DNA of 64,000 bases, from positions 5,586,556 through 5,650,555 of the forward strand of contig CM076261.1 in assembly GCA_038380795.1 (NCBI GenBank). The letters are read 5' to 3'. Within the stretch, counting starts at the first letter, position 1. The number at the start of each line of letters is the position of its first letter. The translations under genes were made by a program, and so were the position numbers. A model generated the notes under the pieces. It was given only the letters and a program-made list of their open reading frames with translations. It had not been told where the DNA came from and made no database searches. This document shows positions 55,851-64,000 of the stretch, one piece after another. The stretch is from Pyrocephalus nanus (taxonomy: Eukaryota > Chordata > Aves > Passeriformes > Tyrannidae).

Positions 55851-57352
55851 AATGGCATTGTCTGTCCTTGTGCTTCTGAACATCTGGAGCTGGCTGCTGT
55901 CAGAGAGAGAATATGGGGCCCAACAGGCATTTGGTCTTGCCAGCTGTGTCCAGTCTCATGGAGTTTTTTTGTTCTTTTGAGAATGGGATTAGATACTTAT
56001 CATAAGACTTTGTTTCCTTGATTTGACTTTCTGTGGTGAACAACACTATTATTTTCTTCATAACTGTAATGGCAACTGCAAAACAATTTATTATTCTTAA
56101 CGTAAAATATTTTAAGCACCTTACATAGCACCAGCTGATTAACACTGAAAGGTGGTGGAATATCAAAATCTTGACATTTTATTGTGTTCAAAACTTTTGA
56201 ACTTTTTGACTTTTATTTTTCTGTCTGCTGGACATATACCTTCTCTTAGTGCCAGAGTAGGAAAGGAGCTAATCCAAAACATTTGAAAGACATGCCTCAG
56301 ATCCTGCAAATCCCTATCTTCTGTCCTGTGAATTGTTTAATTCAGAAGGAATGGTGCTCTGAATAACAAAATGTGTTTATATATGTTTATTAGCTAATGC
56401 TGACATAAATAGGAGAGGAAAGAGCTATAAAAGCAACAAAGAAATAACTGTGAGGACTTTTCGGAAATTATTCTCTTTCCTTCCTTTATACACTTGCATA
56501 GAGAACTTAAAATGAACTAAATACCAGATATTCATGGTAATAAAGTACAGTCCCTGTGCAGTCTCCTCCTGATACCCAGGGTTTATCTAAGAGCTCATTC
56601 AGCTGCAGACAGTGGGGACAGTGAGATCCAAATCAAACAAAGAGTTCCTTAACTGTATCATAGATCTAGGGGGTTTATTAGTGCTTAAGTACTGTTAGGT
56701 CTATTTTTTAATCAGTCAGTGGATTTACTGTTGATTTATGTTAGTTGAAGACTAGGTTTAAAGAGCCTTTCTAGTGTTTAGGTAAAGTCTAGGTTGGGCA
56801 TAGCAATTATTGCATTTTATATGGGAGCATTTCATTGCCTTAAACATACAGTGTACTCCCAAACTCCATGTACTCTTCACGTACAAGAGAGTGTGTATTC
56901 AGATTTGGATTATAGTCAGCACTGATTGTCCTTTTAATTTTTTTTTTTTTTTAAGAAATACAAAGCTCTGGTGATTAAGCCTAGAAATCATATGCATGCA
57001 TGAACCCTTTTTATCTACCCTTTAGGCCCATTAAAATATAATTTGTCTGGAAAAAAAATAAAACAAACAAAAAAACCCAACAAAATCCCCTGTTGGGATG
57101 ACTATACTTCTAGAAGTGTTAACTATAAATTTACTTCGTCTAGGGGTTGTATTTCCTGAACTGTTAAGTTGAAATTCAGGAAATTATTACACTTCATTGT
57201 TTAAGTGTTCTGTAGGTACTTGGGCTCTATAGTGCATTTCCTTGCTGAAAAGTTGGTGAATGCTTTGGCTCATTAAGGTGTCAAGGATAAATGTGAGTTG
57301 AAATGTGGCTGCTTAAGAGATAGGAAGAGAGGGAGTAGAAAGAGCAGAAAGG

Positions 57353-57382
57353 CCCTTTGAAGTATGTTCCCTTTGAAGTATG
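57353..57382. repeat. 14-bp direct repeat
   Basis: CCCTTTGAAGTATG occurs twice, separated by TT. Confidence 0.9.
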
Positions 57383-57465
57383 GGGGGCTCCTGATTTATT
57401 TTTCTTAAAACTGTGAGTAGCAAAGGAAGGAGGAACGTTGTTATTAGTAGGTCATTGGGCTAAAA

Positions 57466-57524
57466 GGTACTTACACAAAATATTAATGGTACTTACACAA
57501 AAGGTACTTACACAAAATATTAAT
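57466..57524. repeat. 22/15-bp nested tandem repeat
   Basis: Three head-to-tail copies of GGTACTTACACAAAA. The first and third are extended by TATTAAT, giving a 37-bp higher-order unit. Confidence 0.92.
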
Positions 57525-60500
57525 GTTTTTACCCACTAAAAAGAACTTGGATGTTTTGAAATATAATATTACTTCATGTATGACTGGCCCATCCCTTCTT
57601 CTTTTGTTGTGAATTGCCTTTCTTAGCTTTCTTATGAATGGTTTGGTAACTTCATTAGCATTTTTAGCAATTTATGACTAACAGCATTGTCTGATTCTAA
57701 ATAAAAAACGTATTGCCCTTGTGGTTAGATCCTACACACTCTTTAGGGTTTTGGCTTGTTCTGGTCAGTGTAGCTGCTTCAGAGTAGGGAATTGTCATAC
57801 CAGTTGTATGTTTTGCCTTGTGTTCTGTAGAGTATGTTGGGACACCTGGCTGTACCATAGGTGCTCCAGTTTATGGCCAAGCATTTTTGGGAAAAGCTGT
57901 TCTCACTACTGAGGTTTTGATTTTAAAGTTTGAAGTGAACTGAAGTAGCTGAAGGAGAGGAATGTTTTCTGGGTTTCTGTCTTTGCTACAGAACTGCAAT
58001 AGGACTGCCGGGTAAATCAAATAGAAAGAAATTTAGATTGGTAAGAACCTCTGGGGGGGAATGTAACCCCTCCCCATGGCTTCCAGCTAACAAGAGAGCC
58101 AGCTTCAAGGTTAGATAAGGTTGCTTGGAGACTTGAAAGAAGGGATGTTTTATCAGATCTTCTAATTCGTGTACCAACCCCCATTAATTATGCTCATGTG
58201 AGTAAAGATATTTGTGGGCTCTGGTCGTCTGTCCTTAGCTTGTGAGAAGTGAATTTCATGGTTTAGTGTAAGCTTCTCATCATGACACTAATAAATCTTT
58301 AATAAGAAAATCCATTATTTCATTTTGTTTCACATACTTAGAAAATGATGAATGAATCAATAGCTGAATTGGCAAGCCTCTCCAAATCTCTCCTTGAGCA
58401 ATATTTTCCAACTTCTTGTTGTTTAATACTTTTAAATGAGTGTAAATAGGCCCACTGCCAAACTAATCACGGTTTTGTTCATTGCCCAGAAGAAGATTTA
58501 AAGCAAAAGATTGAAATAACTTTAGAGAATATGACTATTAGTTTTCTGCATTCATAAGTATCAGGATAGATGACTCCTTATGAGTAAATCACAGATTTTA
58601 ATAAGCAGCATTCAGTCTTTGTTAACAAAATAATACTAAGTAAAAGTGGAAATGTATTACTGAGGAACAGCATATGAGACTTCCACTTTATGTTAAATGG
58701 CTTCATCAGTCTGGCAACCCCAGAGCAACCTGGGTGGAGCATGTCAGCCCCAGTCTAGGAACATGTAGGAAATCCACATCTCATTTTCAACACTTCAACG
58801 ATCCCAGTGTAGTTTTTACTGAGACTGTTCAGTTGCTAGAAATTAAACATACAGACCAGTGTCAGAATGCTCAGCACCAGGCAGGCTCAAAACCTCAGAT
58901 ACACAAGTCAGCACAAATCAGAGCCTGTGCCTTCCACTGGCCTCCAGCAATACATATCTCGTAAGAAAAACTTTCAGGATGCACAAAAACTTGAAGGGAA
59001 AGTGAGAGCTGTTTAATGTTTCTCCTCCAAGTATCTATAAAGGTCTTCAGGATTTTTTTTCCAGCTTCTTGTATTTTGTATGAAGCAGAGTTTCTTTGTA
59101 CAGGCTCCAGCTAGCTGACTACATAGGGAGGTTAGCCTAAGGGGTTGTGCATTGAAAACAGTAAGGAAACTTAAAAAACTTCAGTCTCCTGGAGTGCTTG
59201 TTTGAAAATCTTTGAGGGCCTGCTGGGTGTGGTAAGCTTTCCTGGCTGTCTCCCTGAGCCTGAAATTGTGCATCTCTGCCTCCACACACTGAATGCAGCA
59301 AAGTCTTTCTCTGTAAACTGGACAGGGAATTTTAATTTCACGTGTTGTCTGAGTTTGTTGCAACAGTTTTTAAAAAAATCACATACTGCTCCTCACTTCC
59401 CATTAGTGTAAATACTTAGAATTTTATGCTTTTCAGGTTTGAGAAATGTGTGACCTGGAGGTCTGGGGCCTCTTCTGTTAAGCACCAAACTGTTGCCAAA
59501 ACAAGGAATTTTCTCTTTTAGGGAGTTGCTGACCTATTTAAAGCGTATTTTGTCATAAATTACCCAAATAACCAAGGAACATGCTGCACCATTAGAAAGA
59601 GGGCAGTGCCACTTTTACATATTGTGGATTATTGCTCCCCTTTGACTTCGGTTTTGCATTCACATCTCATCTTTCCTTTCCCCTCTGGTTCACTTTTGGC
59701 TTGGTGTCTTGAAAAGTAACAGCTCTCAAAACAATGGTCCATTTTATTCTGAAAGTTGGAGTCCCAGCTAATCCCACAGTTAGCTCTTGTGTTCATGAAA
59801 GTATTGGTTATCTGTTCTACCTGTGTGTGTTTTTAAATAATCTGTCAGCAATAGCTAATTCTAGAGCATCCTAGGAATCAGCTTATTTCATGGGCAGAGA
59901 AGCATGAGAGATACTATTGGAGCTCAGTCTCCCAGGCAGCTTTATCAGTAGCAGTGTTCTGCATCCTCATTTGATCTTTTCGCTGGTGTAAGGTGAGAAA
60001 CTTGGTCCTTGCTGCTGGAAGAGGCACGTGAGTATGTTGTTAACGTATAGTCTGTTGCTAAATTGCTCCTGTTCTATCCCTGTTAGACTACATCACATTG
60101 CTGCTCTATAAAGTTTTCCTGAAATCCTTTTGAAAGGACCGTATTTTCAGGGTTTTCCTATCCCATTCTGTTTAAGTGGGATTTTAATAGCTTACTGTTG
60201 GTCTGTCACCCCGTGTCTGACTTGTGACAAGATGGAAGGAAGCAACCATGTAAGATAATTCAAGACTGTAAATCCCAAGAATGAAGCACTGCTTTGAGCT
60301 TTGCCAAAGGCTGTTCGTGGCTGCAAGTTACTTAAATGCATCCTATGTCTTGGTTTTGCTGCTTCTGAGAAGAGGATGCCTACCGAGTCGTAATTTATGA
60401 ACATTAGGAGTATTAACATTTCAAACTTCTGAGCATTTCCTACTGGACTTTAGTGGTCAGCTCTTTGAAAATAAAATCTTCAGCGGCTGAGAGAGAGTTA

Positions 60501-63500
60501 GACGGATAGGTATTTGTGTCTGTGTGTATGTGTCTGTACGAAGATACGTACACAACAAGAAGAAATAACTAGTATGAGACATGAAGTCATGTTTCAGAGT
60601 GTGCAGTCCTTTGGCTCTTTCTTCGCAGGAAGAAATGTTTCTCTCCCAGTAGAGAAAATTTGAATCTCATCTTTTTTTTGATAGAAGAATTCTAGCTGAG
60701 TGGCATGAAATTCTCTGTGTAAGGAATAAACAATGGCACTTATGGAGGCTTTGAAAGGAGCTACAAATGAAACCATGTGGTGTTGCCTGAGAATAGAGGA
60801 AAGTTTTTGTCTTCTAACACTTCCTGTAATCTTCTGCCTCTCTTATTGAAAGAAACACCCAAATTCTGAAGTAAAATTCAGGATTTGCTCAGATTCATTG
60901 AAATAATGTTCAGCATTGAAGAGAACTGTGTGTGAGAGACCAGCCTGTAATGAGCTGATTTGGGCACCATGATCATCTGCTCCTTCTCCTTCCCGGGCAC
61001 CAATAGGTGAGACAACAGTTTTATTTAGATGTAGGGAAAAGCAATTTTTTCCTTTGTAGCAGGAGAGAATGATGCAATCACCTGTGCCAGGTCTCAGCCC
61101 ACTAGCAATTTCTTCCATCGTGCTTTTCAGGTAGCGTGAAGACACCAAATAAAAATAAGCAGTGGAAAAAAAGCACTTAGTCTCTAATACTCGTTCCTGT
61201 TTTATGCAACATTTAGTAAAATTACCGTGCTTTCATAATCAGATACTAAAACAGTCATTTCAGTGACCTGGATGGGTGATTTCTTGGTTGTGTACACAGC
61301 AGGCAGTTGTGTTTCTGTGGATGCATAGTGCTTTGACTTATTCTCTTGCTTGCCTTGAGCTTCAGTCCCTCTTAATGCTCTCACCCAGCAGCAGTTTTTT
61401 ATTCAGGATTTAGCTCAGAATAGATCTGGTACAAATGCTGGCCATGCTACACATTAGTGAAAACTTTATTAAAAGCTCCCTTGTGTACCTATGCGAGCCC
61501 AGAGAAGCTGAGCCTCCTTGGTCATATGTGCTAATGGTATTCGTCACAGCTTTATGTTTTCCAGAGGAGTGCCTCAAAATCGTGTATTTCCCAGCACAAA
61601 AAAAAATTTGAATCCTCTGTGGTTGCTTTTTGAAACAAATATTAGGTCCTGATTATTGTGTCATCTGTAGACCTGGCCATGGTTTTTCGGGATCTTCAAT
61701 TAAGATGACTGTGACTGGGCTAGTGGGTAATGTCAGTGGCATTTTTTTCAAGAAAAAGTAATTCCTCAGACCACAATGCCTGCAAAGACATGTACTGACC
61801 TACTTCATGTAAATTTGGGGAAAAAAAAGCAGCCAGCTAAAGGGAGAATAGTGGTGTAAAGATTTTCTTAAGTCTCTCTGTAAGAAGCAAGTTAGTTTCT
61901 CTAAGGCCAGATCAAAATGGAAAATTATTTTGGGGTGCAATAGGATTTTTTGTAAATTGATTTTGCAGTGTTGTATAATTGGAATTTATTATGGCCTTGC
62001 TGTATTTCACTTAACACCTAGACTTCTGTAGGTTACTCTATTCCTGTCAAAACATCTTTTCACTGCTTGCTATAAATGCCTTAGGATAAACTCGTAGTAA
62101 AGATACATTTTCCTCAAATTAAGCTCATCTGTGGGCTGGAACACAAGCTGGCTGCCAGTGCTGCTGTGCAGTAGTAAGGTTATAAAAGAACAAAATCCAG
62201 AGGTGGGGTTGGACTTACCCTGAATTCAGTTGTCTACCCTTTCTACAGAGGGATGAATGTGTGCAAGGGAACTTAGACATGGAGTAATAGTGACTCAAAT
62301 GCAAGTCAGTGGTGTCCAGCATGCTCTGTAGGTAATCGGATGTAAATAATGACTTTAGGGTGAGATTCAGCCCTGGTTTGACTGTACTAGCTGTAATTAC
62401 TATTTCTATTGGCCATCGTGGAAATACAGACAACTAGTGCCTGTCCATACCTACACAGGAGGCCCCTGAAATCCAGGAGTGCTGAAACTCGCTGTTACAG
62501 GCAACCACTGAAGTCTCCCGCAATTTCAGTGGAACTAGGATTTCTGGCACTATTTGTAGGGATTACAATTAGGCCTGCAGTCTTGGGAAACAGCAAACTC
62601 GGGATCAACTGGTTCTAGTTTAGTATTTGTGTAGTATAAACCTACAAAATAAAAAATATTTGGTCAAAGTATGTTTGCATTTAATTTCATCTAGGTAGTA
62701 TTTTTGAGAGTGACTGTGTGTTACTTCAGCACTCACAATTCAATCTATATTGGAAATATAGATGACTGGGACTGTATAACTGGATAAAAATAACTAGCAG
62801 ACTATATAATTTACAAAGAATGGATCTACATTCAATAAAAGCATGTAAGAGTGAAGATCTGTTATCTTATATTCAATAAGGCAGCAATTTTCAGGCTGCT
62901 GAAGTATGGGACTTGTTCCAGGCACTACAGAATTTTGGACCAACCTTAAAGCTTTGTGCTGAGAATAAACATTTTATACGCTGCTTATGTAGAAACATAT
63001 GCTGATTCAGCGGTCTCTTCCTCACAGTGAGGATGTAGTGGCACTTATCTCACTGCATTTCCCAAAAGGTTGAGTGTTAATATCTAGTTCCAGAACTGAG
63101 CCATATGTTTTCCCACCAGTTTTGTCCAAATGTTTCTGATTTGTTTTATCGCTATTAGGTGACGTTCCAAATATCAGTGTTAACTGTTTCCTTCTGTGGT
63201 TTAGCACCGTAAGAATATTATAGCTTATTTCCTAGTCAAAATTTTTAGCATTTACAGCAAACATGAATTTTTAATTAAGCATTTTCCTAAGGATGTACTT
63301 CTCTTTCAAAGAGGAGGAATATTTGAATGCTATTGTCACCCTGTACAACTTTATTTCAGCTGCAAAACACTTAGATATTAAAAGTGAAGGTTTGCATTAG
63401 CATTCTGAATGTGTTTTCTCATTTGATCAGCATATTGAATTCATGGTGATGGTAGTAGGCATTGGTAGTTATAAGCCTGTTGTGGCAAGACTCCTAAAAA

Positions 63501-64000
63501 CCAGCTGTTCTTATTTTCTCTGTTGCTAGGAAAGATTAGAGACTGTTGAAAGAATTACTTCAGTTACAGTATTTATCTCAATTCATCAAGGGGATATGAC
63601 CATCATCTTGGACTGAAGGTCCATAGGAGGATGGGGTGACTAGGCACAGTAAGTGCTGGTGTATTGTATGTAACTTTAACCACGTAAGAAATTACTATTT
63701 TTTAAAATATCTTTAAGATTCTTGTAAAAATAATTGTATTTCGTATCACTTACTTGAATAGCAGAAATCCAAGTCAACTGTAGGAAGATTTGATGTTTTA
63801 CTGTTTTTTAATTGCGTTACAGCATTTAGAGGCATTTAAGCAGAGCCTCAATTCTTTGAGAGACTTCTGAATTTTTTGTGAACCCTTTTGACCAAATTGC
63901 CTCACTAGATAACTCTGTAAAGATTGACACCTACCAGATACATGATGTGAAAATTGATGATACATTCTAACCATGTAACTACCCAGCTTCATAGAGAACC

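Larger units (their letters stand above)
54281..64000 (+). other. EMILIN2: EMILIN2 intron 2 (continues past window)
   Basis: The next exon should begin by completing valine and reading YRVNF-like sequence toward a double-cysteine motif. I could not find it, so the intron probably runs beyond 64000. CpG-rich for the first few hundred bp, then AT-rich. Contains a CR1 remnant (55785-55850) and two short duplications (57353-57382 and 57466-57524). Nothing else recognised. Confidence 0.75.

Overview
This window is a stretch of vertebrate, almost certainly avian, nuclear DNA. Coding sequence is split into short GT-AG exons with AT-rich introns. The recognisable interspersed repeats are CR1 LINEs with the bird-style 3' end built from ATTCTATG-type octamers. 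Two neighbouring genes lie on the + strand, SMCHD1 then EMILIN2, which is the same order as on human 18p11.32 as I recall it.

Positions 1-31406 hold the 3' half of SMCHD1, a non-canonical SMC protein of repressed chromatin. I trace 24 exons (the first cut by the window edge) that join in one continuous frame of 984 codons plus a stop. In order they encode the last part of the long extended/linker region, one coiled-coil arm, the SMC hinge, the returning coiled-coil arm and a basic C-terminal tail. The 3' UTR ends at two AATAAA signals near 31.67-31.69 kb. The N-terminal GHKL ATPase and the promoter lie upstream of the window.

Positions 31.7-53.4 kb are intergenic. They contain two CR1 copies, one of which keeps a decayed reverse-transcriptase segment (34.47-35.74 kb) while the other is a minus-strand 3' end (41.45-41.97 kb). 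They also contain simple-sequence tracts, including a 73-bp pyrimidine run, and a perfect 22-bp palindrome. I find no convincing gene there.

Positions 53.4-54.65 kb form a CpG island over the promoter and first two exons of EMILIN2, a secreted extracellular-matrix glycoprotein. Exon 1 encodes a signal peptide and exon 2 the start of the cysteine-rich EMI domain. From 54.28 kb to the window end I see only EMILIN2 intron; the next exon was not found. The two genes are neighbours but not functionally linked: SMCHD1 acts in the nucleus and EMILIN2 outside the cell.

I did not find a novel multi-gene system. The points most worth a second look are the SMCHD1 C-terminal tail, which differs from the mammalian one I recall, a GC-rich high-copy-type repeat inside an SMCHD1 intron, a tetranucleotide array in the presumed EMILIN2 5' UTR, and the open frame upstream of the EMILIN2 start codon.
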